Shown here one piece after another: positions 1 through 10,955 of a stretch of 64,000 nt of DNA. The DNA comes from Cornus controversa. Taxonomy: Eukaryota > Streptophyta > Magnoliopsida > Cornales > Cornaceae. Both the position numbers and the translations under genes were made by a program. Within the stretch, counting starts at the first letter, position 1. Each line of letters opens with the position of its first letter. The stretch is from assembly GCA_026545225.1 (NCBI GenBank), contig CM048846.1, positions 88,243,270 to 88,307,269 on the forward strand, written 5' to 3'. The notes under the pieces are model-generated. The model was not told the DNA's origin, searched no databases, and saw only the letters and a program-made list of their open reading frames with translations.

Positions 1-3000
1 GTAGCTCTGGTCCTGACGGTCATAAGTTGTACTACCAAAATCAATAACCTTGATGGCACTTGATTTTGGCACTCTCTTATAGTAAGAACTATCTTTTGGT
101 GATCGTGATTGAACCTGAAAATAGATAAGTACAAAGACAATAAGCTTCAGCAAAGCCTTGGACCAAAAAACTTCCAGCTAGATACACAAGTAAATCATTT
201 TCACTATTTTGAAGCACATATCCATCTATTCTTCTAAAGAATATTAACAGTGTTATCTTTGATGCCTCTTTAGTGATTTTTTACCTTGTAATCTGGAACT
301 CTTACATACTCTGGAGACACTAGAAGTATGTTCTCAGGCTTCAAATCAGTATGTATGAGGTGCAAATCATGCATAACTGCAAATTTTTAAAAGCAGGGCC
401 AACATTATTACTAGAGCAACATAAGATCCAACTGACTAAGAATCTACATAAAATTTTGTGATGTTTAGAAGTAAGAGGGAAAAGGGAAAGAAAATATATA
501 AAGTAACAATTATGATAAATAGTTAATATTATCTATCCCATGAAGTAGCCATGAAAACTTGTGAAGAAATACAGGAAATTCATCGATGAAATTGAAAGAA
601 ACTAGCATTTAAGTAATTACTACACACATGCTACACATTCCAACAGTTGTCTGCTTATCTCACGAACAAGTTCAATGGGAAATGATCGATAATTGTTTTT
701 CCGTAGAAAATCGTACAAGCTTGGTCCAAGCTTCTCAAAAACCTGTTAAAACCATTTGAATTCATCGAGAAGTCTTTAAGCCAATAAAATTTGTGAAATT
801 GGTGACTTTTTTAATCCACCAAATCAATTATATACTTACAATACAGATATGGTTACAATAGTCAAACCAGTTCCGTATTTGCACACAACTGCAAAGAATA
901 AACCCATTCAACCTTTGAAACAAGTTCATGAAAGTCCACAAGACCGTCAACAAAAGTAGCAAAAGAGGTTAAACAAATAGATATTAAACTCACCGGTTGC
1001 CACCTTTATCATGCTTTCCAAGCTGTTGCAGCACGTCAACTTCTACCATAGCTGCTTCCCGATACTTCTTAATACTACGAATGATTTTAATGGCTACCAT
1101 TTCTTTCCTGTCTCTGTCCCAGCATTCCAAAACCTGACCAAAAGTACCTGGATAAAGAACGAGATTGAGACAACCAAAACATCAGACCAATGTGCCCTCA
1201 GATTGAGGATGTCAAAAAACAAAAGTTCTATCTAAACATACCTTCACCCATTTTGCTGTGGATTTTGTCTGCAAACCATGGAACAAAAGCAACATAAGAA
1301 CCCAGAGAGAAAAACAAGCTGGCAATACTAAACACGAGACTATAAAAATCAGAGGAAAAATGATCAAACACACCTACAGTTAAGGGTCTTGAGGCAATGA
1401 TATTGCCTCAGATAGATTTGTTTTAATTAGAAAAATGATAAATCACAAGAAAATGCCCTAAAAACCAACATTTTTTTGCAATGATATGGAAATGTAGACC
1501 CACTCAATATCAGAAGCATTTCAATAGATTGCATTGGACAGCCAAATTACAACTTTTAGAACACTTATACGATGTTAATATAGCAAAAAGAAACTCATAT
1601 GCTTGAAAAAGTTTTGGAATTGCACCACCACACCCAGGAGAAAAAGTAAAGATAAGAAAATGGCAGAGTTATATTGAACATAAGAAATTCAACAAAAGGT
1701 CAATAAGACAAATATTAATAATAAAATAGTTGTGTGTCAAAATGATCATCAAGGAAAACAATAAATATAAATTTCTTAATGATGGTAAAGTGTAGTTACA
1801 GCGAGAAGTTAAATTTTCTCCAAGTGCAAACATGTAATGCCCATCTTTGTCATCTACTCGCCGTGGGGAAGAACCATTTTGAGCCACTCGCTTAACAAAC
1901 AGAGAAGAACTAGTATAGTCTGAGGGCGCCTTTGAAGATGCAAAGCTTGTCACATTTCCAACCTCTTGTCCACAAAACATTCCTAGCTGAGCCTACACAC
2001 AGTCACCCATTCATGTTCTACCCATATAAAAATTAAAATTTCAGCTCCCTGATGCCTTATGCACTTTGAACCATGGTTTAGTTGACATCAACATCACATA
2101 AAAAATATAACTATAGATAGAAGAAGTGCCAAAGAAGTCCAACACATGCATCACAAATAAAGGTTTCAACTCATACAGCAAGTCAACAACAAATAGAACA
2201 GAATTCACATATCAATACAAACTAATCAAAGTAAAATATCAGGAAAAAAGAACAAACTTGAAGGCTAACCTGATTGTGATTCCACACACTTACAGGCCTA
2301 AAAGCTGTATCATTAGTTTTAGGTGTACTGTTCATGAATAAAAACCCATTTAAGATAAATCCTTTAGGCTTCATTTGGATTGATGGAATTGGAAGGGAAG
2401 GAAAAGAAAAGAAAAGAAAAGAAAAGAAAGGGAGGGATAATGATTTCATGTTTGGTTTGCCATTGAGGAGAGAAAAGAAAGGATAAGGAGAGATTTGGAG
2501 GAATAGCTTAACCCTCCAAACCTCTCCTTTGCTATCCTTCCAAAAGTGGAAAGATTTGGAGAGAAAGGATAACAACTAAAGTGAAACTTTCATAATACTG
2601 AAAATAACCTTAGAATTTTAAAGAAGAAAATTTAAAAGACAGTTGGGTCCCATCTTAGCATTAGGGAACACATTTGATATCCTTCCAAAAGTGGGAAGAT
2701 TTGGAGAGAGGATAACAACTTAAGTGAAACTTTCATAATACCGAAAATAACATTAACATTTTAAAAGAGAAAATTTGGAAGGCATTTGGGTCCCATCTTA
2801 ACATTAGGGAACAAATGCCCTAATGTTAAAATGGGACCAAGTGTCTTTTAAATTTTCTTCTTTGAAATTAAACTATTTGTACTTTTTCACTCCATGGAAT
2901 TGAACTATACAATGCCTAAACTCTGCGAAGTTAAAGCTGGTCATAACCATCTGAGTTTATAAATGATCCCACTATAATATTTGACAAGCCTAAGACCTCT

Positions 3001-4735
3001 GTCAACAAGACCAACCCTAATCGAAGGATCCTGTATATCTAATGCCACCTGGAAGCTTCCTTATCCCAACTAACTTCTTTAGATGACTTGACGATTTCTT
3101 TACATACAAAGATTAGTTATAAACAAGACACTGATCGCGTCAAGACATTACACAACGCAACCATGTACCTAAGTGCCACCCACACAAAACATTACACCAT
3201 CTCCACAATCTGTCCAATTATGTGCTTGATGTTGGCCTTGACCAAGTTATTGAGTTTTCTGAAATTCAAGTATATCTTTTAATAGAACACTCAATTTACT
3301 CAAAGATTATATATACATATTTTTTTAAAAAGTTGATAAACGATTATATGTTAGTCTGTGGGTGTTATGCAAATGATTACCTGCAAAATACGGGTTAGAT
3401 TTTGTTCCCATTAATTCTTTCACTACTTTAGACACTTCCCTATGTGTTCTATTTTGGAATATAAATACAAAAGAGTATGATATTAAATTGGTTAAAATAG
3501 TTTCTTTCTTTTCTCTCCTTTACCTTTTCCAAACAAGAATGCTATCATTTCATTTCTTTTCCTTAATAATTTATCCAAACATGACTTTAGGTAATTGCTA
3601 TCTTTTCTTTTCTCTCATAACTAATGTTATCCTTTCTTTTCTTTTCTTTTCCCTCCTATTTATCCACTCGAAACCTTAAATCAAAATCCACAAATATACC
3701 AAAACTAAACCTATACATGCTGCATATCATATGCTGGAAAAAGAACATATCCTCTTGTCCAATTTTTCTGGGTGCAGCTGCTTAACATATTTTAGGAATG
3801 AAACTTTATAAGAAATAATTTAATTGAATGGATATTATATGTATATATTAATATCATTGAGTAACAATTTCCCTCTATACCTAAAAATATCATTTCTTGC
3901 AAAACGTTCACAAAATTGGGCCCGTTTTGTTTAGTTTTCTAAACACAGTTCTCAAGAATTTAGAAAATAAAAAAACTGTTTTCAAACAGTTCTCTGAAAA
4001 CAGGTTTTTTTAACTGAGTTTTCAGAAACAATTTTCGGAGACTGTCAACCAAAAGGCTAATAAACAGAAAACTGTTCTAATAAAACTGAACCAAAGAGGC
4101 CTTATAGTTTCCACTAACACAAACATAAAATCTGGGGAGACAAGCTATTGAACTGTTTTCCAAAAAGTTTCTTCACATATACTTTGCATTCAAACAAACA
4201 GATTATTGTAACGTAGCTTCATAAGGAGAAAAAGGTTTGCCAACTATCTAAACCAAACACAGAATAGAAACTAACGATACATCTCAAAAACCATGAGAAT
4301 TCACGAATAACATAAAAATTAATATCAGCCTAAAAATTATACATCAGAGTCACAAGCTATCCAGAGATCAAGCTTATAACTTTAGTACTAAAAAAAAAAA
4401 TAGAGAGAGAGAGAGAAAGAAGAACAAAAAGAACCAAACCATTAGAGATGGTGCAGATCTATCTAAAGAAAAGAACAAACCTTCCAATCGTCAGATATAG
4501 ACTCATCAAAAGATAAAAGGATCAAACTTTCATTTTTGCCCCGAATCTAAGATTTAATCTAATTTTTACAAGATCTAGCAAAATATAAGAAAAAAAATCA
4601 GACTAATTTGAGATCTTGAAAAGAGTTTGATACCTTAGGGTCCTGAGGACCATTGGCCCAGCCCAAACGCGGCCTTTTTCTAGGTCTCCGTTCCATGTGC
4701 GTGTGCGGGAACTCAGTAACACGCTCCGTCTCCAT
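1..4735 (-). CDS. AFC2: LAMMER-type dual-specificity protein kinase AFC2, 3' end off the window
   Basis: CLK/LAMMER kinases of this class phosphorylate SR splicing factors in the nucleus (family knowledge). I read eight coding exons with GT-AG borders and matching phases: 4634-4735, 1800-1992, 1242-1268, 994-1147, 840-888, 628-742, 285-376 and 1-114, giving 282 codons before the left edge. The start at 4735 gives METERVTEFPHTHMERRP, the usual AFC2 N-terminus, followed by the basic RPRKRPRLGW segment. Exon 2 carries MFCGQEVGNV and DDKDGHY, which separate AFC2 from AFC1. Kinase landmarks are the glycine loop GEGTFGQV (about residues 106-113), the VAIK lysine (about 128), the catalytic loop HTDLKPEN (222-229, with HTD in place of HRD as usual in LAMMER kinases) and IDFGST (268-273). 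The EHLAMMER motif would lie beyond the window. Intron 1 (1993-4633) is long and contains MITE-like repeats. No stop codon or frameshift was seen. Confidence 0.95.
2363..2470. repeat. Purine-rich MITE-like block in AFC2 intron 1
   Basis: The block begins GGCTTCATTTGGATTG and continues into AAAAG pentamer repeats. A pyrimidine-rich block of the opposite sense lies at 3488-3680 in the same intron (CTTTTC-type repeats ending near AAACCTTAAAT). The two look like opposite-facing ends of MITE-like sequence. The outer limits are approximate. Confidence 0.45.
2533..2817. repeat. Direct duplication of about 140 bp in AFC2 intron 1
   Basis: Copies at 2533-2677 and 2678-2817 both start TATCCTTCCAAAAGTGG and both contain GGGTCCCATCTTA followed by CATTAGGGAACA. 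The second copy runs directly into the fold-back at 2789-2838. Confidence 0.75.
2789..2838. repeat. Near-perfect hairpin (MITE-like end) in AFC2 intron 1
   Basis: Two 21-base arms around an 8-base loop: GGTCCCATCTTAACATTAGG in the left arm pairs with the right arm ending AATGGGACC. There is one T/A mismatch in the stem. It looks like the fold-back end of a small MITE. Confidence 0.7.
3488..3680. repeat. Pyrimidine-rich MITE-like block, inverted relative to 2363-2470
   Basis: TTTCTTTTCTCTCC-type repeats form a rough inverse of the purine-rich block in the same AFC2 intron. The short reading frame across it is low-complexity and not a gene. Confidence 0.4.
3918..4105. mobile_element. hAT-like MITE in AFC2 intron 1
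   Basis: The left end GGGCCCGTTTTGTTTAG is mirrored by the right end AACCAAAGAGGCCTTA. The interior is a series of complementary AACTGTT and AACAGTT blocks. GGGCC-GTTTGGTT termini are common in plant hAT MITEs. I did not find a convincing 8-bp target duplication. Confidence 0.5.
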
Positions 4736-5330
4736 GATCGAACGAGGCTAGAGGGAGATTAAGAGAGATAGATTGAGAGAGTTGCAGAGGTACAGAAAAG
4801 GTTGAAGACAGTCGAATGAGCAAAGAGATCTATTGGGAACCCAAACCTAATCCGAATCTAATTCGGAGTCAGATAGCGTTTGTCGGTTTAAAAGAAATCT
4901 AGACCGTTCACGTGTCTCCTTTCCTGCCCTTTGGTTTGACCAATTATTGGCTTTGGTGGCCCACGGCGTGTCGAGACTTTTAATTTTTAAAACAACTAAA
5001 ATAAATAAATAAATAAATTACTCTCAAATAAGAAGTTGGCAACTTTCGCCTTCAAATTAAATTATAAACCAAAATCATTAGACAATTTTTTTGCAATATC
5101 AAAATTATTCTTTAAATATCCTAAATTAATATGTGGTGTGATAAAACTCATCCTTGTTTTAATCCTATCACATGAATTCTCTCTCTAATTTTTTTTATTA
5201 CATATCATTTTTTCTACTATTTTCAACTTTTTAAAATCATTTTTAAGAATCTCATCCAATATTATATTTGGTCGCCTTCTCTTACCCTCTCTAACTAGTT
5301 TTCCTCTCTTAGTCTACTTCTCACGTCACT
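4736..5330 (-). promoter_or_regulatory. AFC2 5' leader and promoter region
   Basis: This lies upstream of the AFC2 start on the minus strand. The first 70 bases are strongly CT-rich in the gene sense (AG-rich on the plus strand, 4745-4795), which is typical of a plant 5' untranslated region. Beyond it the DNA is AT-rich with a short AAAT repeat near 5000-5018. I could not fix a TATA box or a transcription start, so this is placement by position only. Confidence 0.45.
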
Positions 5331-5484
5331 AAGACCCTGTTTGGATTGGCTTTTGACTTTTCAATCTCAAAAGTCATTTTGGAGAGTGTTTAGATTGGTA
5401 AGATGGAAGAGATTCGGAATCCAAAAAGAGCGTTTTAAGGAAATTGGGGGATACCAATTTCCTGATTTAGCTTCTGCTTCTCTT
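5331..5484. other. MITE-like fragment, AT-rich spacer
   Basis: The motif GACCCTGTTTGGATTGGC near 5335 resembles the start of many plant MITEs and is followed by short self-complementary AAAAGTCA-type blocks. No right end was identified and nothing coding is visible. Confidence 0.3.
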
Positions 5485-5960
5485 TTTCTTCTTAACATTT
5501 TCATTTGTGCTACATGAAGTCGTCGTTATTGTCCCCTTTTTAGGGCTCAATACTCTGCCCCATATAACGTAGTTGGTCTAATAACAGTTCTATAAAATTT
5601 TTCTTTTAGCTTATGTGTTTATCACATAAAATCCTACTAGCTTACATCCATTCTGTCGAACCATCACCTATTCCACTAGGTATATCGCTAACTATCTCTC
5701 CATCATTTTTGTATTATCGATCCTAGATATTGAAATTGATTGTTTTGAGCAAGTCTGAGTATTTGTTAAATAAACATTCCATATACTCCATGGAATCTCG
5801 TTTTATAATTTTTTGTTATTTTATCTAAGATTATTGTAAAAAGATATGGGCTTAACACCGATCCTTGATACAATCTTACATTTATGGAGAACTCATTAAT
5901 GCCACCACACATGATACGCACTTTAGTTTTTGCATTCATTTACATATCTTAAATACTTTT
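5485..5960 (-). pseudogene. Decayed LINE reverse transcriptase fragment
   Basis: Minus-strand translation in shifting frames gives, in order, VRIMCGGINEFSINVRLYQG and SVLSPYLFTIILDKI (about 5900-5790), YLGSIIQK (near 5735), KFYRTVIRPTTLYGAEY (near 5590) and VAQMKMLR (near 5505). These match the order of the C-terminal reverse transcriptase region of plant LINE polyproteins. Frameshifts and stops are present throughout. The catalytic segment is not recognisable, and neither a 5' end nor a poly(A) tail was found. This is an old, dead copy. Confidence 0.8.
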
Positions 5961-7550
5961 TATGATTTGTAAGATAACTTATTTTCTTTGTAAGGCAATA
6001 CTTTTTATGTGGTGTGACAAAACTAACTCCAAATATATGACCAAAATGCCTCCAAACTTTTTCTACATAAAATTCACACTCTCAATATTTGAGATTAGTT
6101 TTGTCACATCACATTTTAATTAAGAAAAATTTGTAACTTCATTCATTTGAAGTGTTATTTTGGCATTGCAAAAAATTATTTAGATGGATTTATCAGTACT
6201 TGTTACTTCGTTAAAATCGAGATTAGAGTGATAGTTTAATATGATATGAAAGTTGCAAACTTATTGAAGTGTGAGGGTAATTTACCCTAAATAAAAAGGA
6301 TAATTACATTTATGAAAAAAACTATATAGAGACCTTACTAAAATTTAAAAAATTACACTTACATTCTCTCTTATTGATAGTTAAAGTTAACATTCATTAA
6401 CGAGTATGCTAATTTACCATTTTGACCTTTTTAAAAAAATTTAAATTAAATCACAGTATATATATACATATACTATATATGAGTGTGTGATACTATATAG
6501 AGATTTTGTCACTTTTATTTTTAAAAAAATTGATTTTAAATTTGTTTGGTTATTAAAAACACTTTATGATTACTAATTTTATATCACTAGAAAATTTGAA
6601 TGAAACTAAAATTTCTAACTTTTAAAATTGAGTTCTAGTGGAGGAGTAATTCTACAATACCCCCGAAATTCCTTAAATGTAGGAATTCCACCAATAATAA
6701 AACTCCCTTTCCCATTATTATAGGAAAAAATAAAATGTGGAATTTTATTAGTGATGGGATTCCCCCAATACACGAAATTCCCATGATACATAATAATTTC
6801 TCCTAGCTGAGGTTTTATACTTTAAGTAACTGTTTTTTTAAAAATAATTTTATTTTTTTATTAACTAGAACACAGATGATCCCTTATTATTGTGTTTAAA
6901 ATAACCATCTAACATCTAAGATCCCCTAAATCTTCATGACCCATCTGACTATGGTTTTTGCTTCTTCAATCAAATTTCACCTCCTCAATCCACCATAAGA
7001 AAATTGTAGGCCACAGATTCTTAGACTCATGACCTCCACAAGGTCTAAATAAAACTGGTAGTTATTAATTAGTGATGAGTGTCACAGAGTTTTGCACTTT
7101 TATTGAAACGGATGAACTTGTGGAAAAATTAGCCCGCCAACTCGAGTTGGACAGGTTAAAGGTACAACTCAAGTCTAATATGATATATGAAATGTTAAAT
7201 TTTAATTAGATCTCCAAACTTAACTACTCAATCCGAGCCCAATCCATCTGTTAATTTTTAAACTTGAGTTTGCAACTCGGGTTAATATTTCAGATTAGAA
7301 AGTCGGGTTAATTCAGTTTATTCATATGACCAATCTCTACATTGAAAATTTAAAGTGGTCTTTTGTTAGTTTTGAATTAGATTACTCCTAAACACATAAA
7401 AAAAAAAAAAAAGAACTTAAAGCAACTTTCTAAAAAATTACAAACAAATTTTTACAAAATTAATTATTCAAAGTGTTAATAAACAAAAATTAAGATTTAA
7501 ATAAAAGAAGTTGAAAAGAAAATTGTGATCAAAATTTGAATATTATATAT
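5961..7550. other. AT-rich intergenic spacer
   Basis: No supported gene. It holds AT-rich simple sequence and, at about 7124-7330, a block (AACTCGAGTTGGACAGG and related words) that recurs in inverted orientation near 10215-10265. Confidence 0.5.
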
Positions 7551-7821
7551 TGTTAGAAATATGAGAAGATTGTATATTTCATTGATTAAGGGCCTATTTA
7601 TAGGCACATAATATTTGAGGCTAAGTAAACTTAGAAGACAAGAAATTATAGTCTTAGATGGTTTAGGAAAGGGTATAGTAGTATGTATATACTAACATAA
7701 AGACCATTTATATGCACATAATCTTGGAGGTTAAGTAAACTTAGCACAAGAAATCTTAATCCTAAATGGTTTAAAAAATGGTATAATAGTATGTATATAC
7801 TAATTATAATACATACTAACA
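7551..7821 (-). repeat. 3' LTR of element G, internally duplicated
   Basis: On the plus strand it starts TGTTAGAAATATGAG and ends ATACTAACA, giving TG...CA termini with a TGTTAG/CTAACA inverted pair. A segment of about 120 bp is tandemly repeated (7551-7698 and 7699-7821), which the other LTR lacks. Confidence 0.75.
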
Positions 7822-7974
7822 TTCCCCCTCAAACTCAAGGTGGTAAAGCGCATACTAACTTGAGTTTGAAAATTAAATCCTGAAGTCGTTCTGGTGGATG
7901 CAAGTGTTATATGACTACTGGAGGCGCATGGAAGCGCGTGACTGCAACTATAGTGCATGAAAGCGTTTGGGCAC

Positions 7975-8583
7975 ACATGAAAGCGCATTAGTGGCTAACC
8001 AAAGAGGCGTGTGATTACCACTAGTAGGCATACAGAAGTGCCATGGTCAATCATGGAGACATGTGATTACCACTGGTAGGCGCACAGAAGCGTCGTGGTC
8101 AATTATAAAGACATGTGATTACTATTGGTAGGCGCACGGAAGCATCGTGGTCAATCAAGGAGATGTGTGATTACAGTAAGCTCACGAAAGCGTCGTGGTC
8201 AATCATGGAGACGTGTGATTACCACTCGTAGGCGCATAAAAGCACCGTGGTCAATTTAGGAGACGTGTGACTACCATTAGTAAGTGCACGGAAGCACCGT
8301 GGTCAATCAAAGAGACTTGTGACTACCACTAGTAGGCGCACAAAAGCTTCGTGGTCGATCAAGGAGACTTGTGATTACTATTAGTAGGCACACAGAAGCA
8401 CCATGGACATCAAGGAGACTTGTGACTATCACTAGTAGGTGAAAAGAAGCGTCGTAGGCAATCAAAGCGACGTGTGATTACTATTAGTAGGCTTACGAAA
8501 ACACTATGGTCAATTAAGGAGACTTGTGATTACTATTAGTAGGCGCATAGAAGCGTCGTGGTCAATTAAGGAGACTTGTGACT
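7975..8583. repeat. 52-bp minisatellite inside element G
   Basis: About eleven degenerate units, each containing GTGTGATTACCACTAGTAGG, then a CGCACAGAAGCG-like block and CGTGGTCAATCA. The same units resume at 9474-9625, so the TRIM array interrupted a single longer array. Confidence 0.85.
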
Positions 8584-9473
8584 TGTAGTAACCCTTGTGG
8601 ACGGGTGTGAGTGGGCGGGTGCGAAGACAAACACTGGGCTGAGCTACCACACTGACAGGGTACAGGATGCTCAATCCCACATTACCTAGGTATGGAAAGG
8701 AGGATGTGTTTATATGTAATATATTCTCTTCAAATGGTAAGAGGCCTTTTGGGGTAAAATTCAAGAACAAAACCGTGCGGGTTCAGGCCCAAAATGGACA
8801 ATATCATATCATGTGTTGGAACATGGTATTACAGTTGGTATCAGAGCCGAAACCCAATCGGAAGTGTGTCGACGAGGACGTCGGGCCTTGTAGGGGGGTG
8901 GATTGTAGTCACCCTTGTGGACGAGTGTGAGTGGGCGGGTGTGAAGACAAACACTGGGCTGAGCTATAATACTGATAGGGTACAAGGTGCTCAATCCCAC
9001 ATCGCCTAGGTGTGGAAAAGGGGATGTGTTTATATATAATATGTTATCTTCAAATGGTATGGGGCCTTTTGGGGTAAAACTCAAGAGTAAAACCGTGTGG
9101 GCTCAGGCCTAAAGCGGACAATATCATACCATGTGTTGGAGCGGGGTATTACAGTTGGTATCAGAATCAGGTTCCCAGCAAGAAGTGTGCCGACGAGGAC
9201 GTCGGACCTTGTAGGGGGTGGATTGTAGTAACCCTTGTGGACGGGTGTGAGTGGGTGGGTGCGAAGACAAACACTGGGCTGAGCTACCACACTGACAGGG
9301 TACATGGTGCTCAATCCCACATCACCTAGGTGTGGAAAAGGGGATGTGTTTATATGTAATATGTTCTCTTTAAATGGTATGAGGCTTTTTGGGGTAAAAC
9401 CCAAGAGCAAAATCGTGCAGGCTCAGGCCCAAAGCGGACAATATCATACTATGTATTAGAGAGGGGTATTACA
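8584..9473 (+). mobile_element. TRIM retrotransposon array: LTR-int-LTR-int-LTR
   Basis: Three 250-bp LTRs (8584-8833, 8904-9153, 9224-9473) are separated by two 70-bp interiors. Each LTR starts TGTAGTAACCC (TGTAGTCACCC in the second) and ends GGTATTACA. Each interior opens with the tRNA-iMet primer site (TGGTATCAGAGC at 8836; mutated to TGGTATCAGAATC at 9156) and closes with a purine tract AGGGGGGTGGAT. The array is flanked by the 5-bp target duplication TGACT (8579-8583 and 9474-9478). Terminal repeats, primer site and purine tract with no coding room define a TRIM. The extra LTR-interior unit is most simply explained by LTR-LTR recombination. Reading frames across it are incidental. Confidence 0.92.
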
Positions 9474-9625
9474 TGACTACCATTAGTAGGCGCAGGGAAG
9501 CGCCGTAGTCAATCAAAGAGGCGTGGATTACCACTAGTAGGCTTACGAAAACGCTGCGATCAATCAAGGAGACTTGTGACTAGCACTAGTAGGTGCACAA
9601 AAGTGTCGTGGTCAATCAAGGAGGC
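9474..9625. repeat. Continuation of the 52-bp minisatellite
   Basis: Roughly three further units of the array at 7975-8583 follow immediately after the TRIM array. The first five bases (TGACT, 9474-9478) are the duplicated target site. Confidence 0.8.
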
Positions 9626-9905
9626 GTGTGATGAAGCCTGGCAGCACGTGAAGACTGTTGAAATCTTCTGGCTGCACGTGGAGGCGCGTGTAACCCTCAT
9701 TCTAGCTATTTCTTATGGCATTAGATGCGTCTCAGCTTAATGTTTCGTTTGACATGCTTAGAATCTCGAAAGGACACTTAAAAGTATGAACAAAATTAGA
9801 AATGTTTTTGGAATTGCCCGCTGGGGATGAAACTGATTGGTGTCCTCCCCGGCGGTAAAAGTGCGAAATGTGAAGACTGTCAGGAATTGGTAAGCTCTGA
9901 TACCA

Positions 9906-10072
9906 TATTAGAAATATATGAAGATTGTATATTTCATTGATTAATTTATAAACAATATTTATAGACACATAATCTTGGAGGCTAAGTAAACTTAAAAGAC
10001 AAGAAATCCTAATTCTAGATGGTTTTGGAAAAGGTGTAATAGTATGTATGTACTAACTATAATATATTTAAA
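9906..10072 (-). repeat. 5' LTR of element G
   Basis: It matches 7551-7698 over the words GAAGATTGTATATTTCATTG and GGAGGCTAAGTAAACTTA. Its outer end has decayed, so the right limit is approximate. Confidence 0.65.
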
Positions 10073-10584
10073 ATAAACAATATGTGTAATAATAATATTA
10101 CAATTCGAGTTCAAGTTGTTGGCACCTCAACTCAAGCCCAACCTAGCTAAATTAAATTCTGGTTAAGATTTTTCAACCCAAGCTCAGCCCTAATTGTAAA
10201 ATAATTGTTCAAGTCCATAAAAAATCGGGTTGGACTCGAGTTGGCTAGCCCAAATTACACTCTTAGGAAAAATAACAGTAAAGAAACTTGTGTTAATTCG
10301 ATATTGTTTTTCAATTCGAACTACATGTCATGGAATTTTTGTCGAAACTGATGCGTCAATTTATTAATCGCAAAAATCTTTTCATGAAGTTTATCATTTT
10401 TCTTATCAAATATAATAATATTCTATTATATTCTTTAATAGAATATTATTGCAAAAACAATAATAAAAATGTTTTCAAAAGTATATAAATTTCATGAAGT
10501 TTATCATTTTTCTTATCAATATAATAATATTCTATTTAAGAATATCATTGCAAAAACAGTACTAAAAATGTTTTAAAAAGTATA
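10073..10584. other. AT-rich spacer with inverted block
   Basis: No gene. The block at 10215-10265 (GACTCGAGTTGGCTAGCCC) is the inverse of sequence near 7130. Near 10440 and 10500 a short sequence containing TTTCATGAAGTTTATCATTT is repeated (first occurrence at about 10381). Confidence 0.45.
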
Positions 10585-10955
10585 AAAATCGAGGAAGCAC
10601 AGATACAGACACAGGTATAACACGACATGAACACAATGATACGAAAAATTCTAGACAAACAGGAAACAGATACGTCGATGATATGACTTTAAAATAATAA
10701 TATAATATATTAATATATATTCATTATTCAACAAAAAAAAGACTACATTACAGAAATACTTCAATTCATAATCAAACAAACTTATAAACCAAAATAGACA
10801 AATCTATTAAAATAGATTAAAGAATTAGACTTATTTAATCATGTATATATATTTAACTCATATTGTTAATCATATCATTGTTACGAAGTGTCTGATACGT
10901 ATTCGAGAAGTGTCTAAAAAAAATGTCAGAATAATTTTATGAAATATTCAACACA
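10585..10955. mobile_element. Degenerate relative of the MULE-type MITE at 16951
   Basis: The left end GAAGCACAGATACAGACACAGG parallels AAGCATGGACACGGACACGG at 16955. The right side CGAAGTGTCTGATACGTATTC parallels the GAAGTGTCCGACACGTGTTC block of the other copy. No target duplication was found and the right boundary is uncertain. Confidence 0.5.

Larger units (their letters stand above)
7551..10072 (-). mobile_element. Small non-autonomous LTR retrotransposon (G) with tRNA-iMet primer site
   Basis: Read on the minus strand the order is a 5' LTR (9906 to about 10072), a primer site TGGTATCAGAGC (9894-9905, complementary to initiator-methionine tRNA as in many copia elements), a non-coding interior rich in a 52-bp minisatellite, a purine tract (inverse of 7822-7838) and a 3' LTR (7551-7821). 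The interior has no gag or pol, so movement would have needed proteins from elsewhere. An 890-bp TRIM array plus its 5-bp duplication sits inside; without it the element is about 1.6 kb. The two LTRs have diverged, so it is not young. Confidence 0.8.

Noticed and set aside
2222..2575. 117-codon minus-strand frame in AFC2 intron 1
   Set aside because: Low-complexity serine/phenylalanine translation of a purine-rich MITE-like block.
7975..8583. Regular ~52-bp repeats considered as a CRISPR-like array
   Set aside because: Whole units repeat without distinct unique spacers, in a plant LTR element; it is a minisatellite.
8584..8833. Possible Cassandra-type TRIM with a 5S rRNA-like LTR
   Set aside because: I could not see 5S internal promoter words in the LTR; only an alignment to 5S rRNA could change that.
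8667..9410. Open frames on both strands across the first TRIM array
   Set aside because: They run through LTRs and interiors of a non-coding element and repeat with its period; no domain is recognisable.
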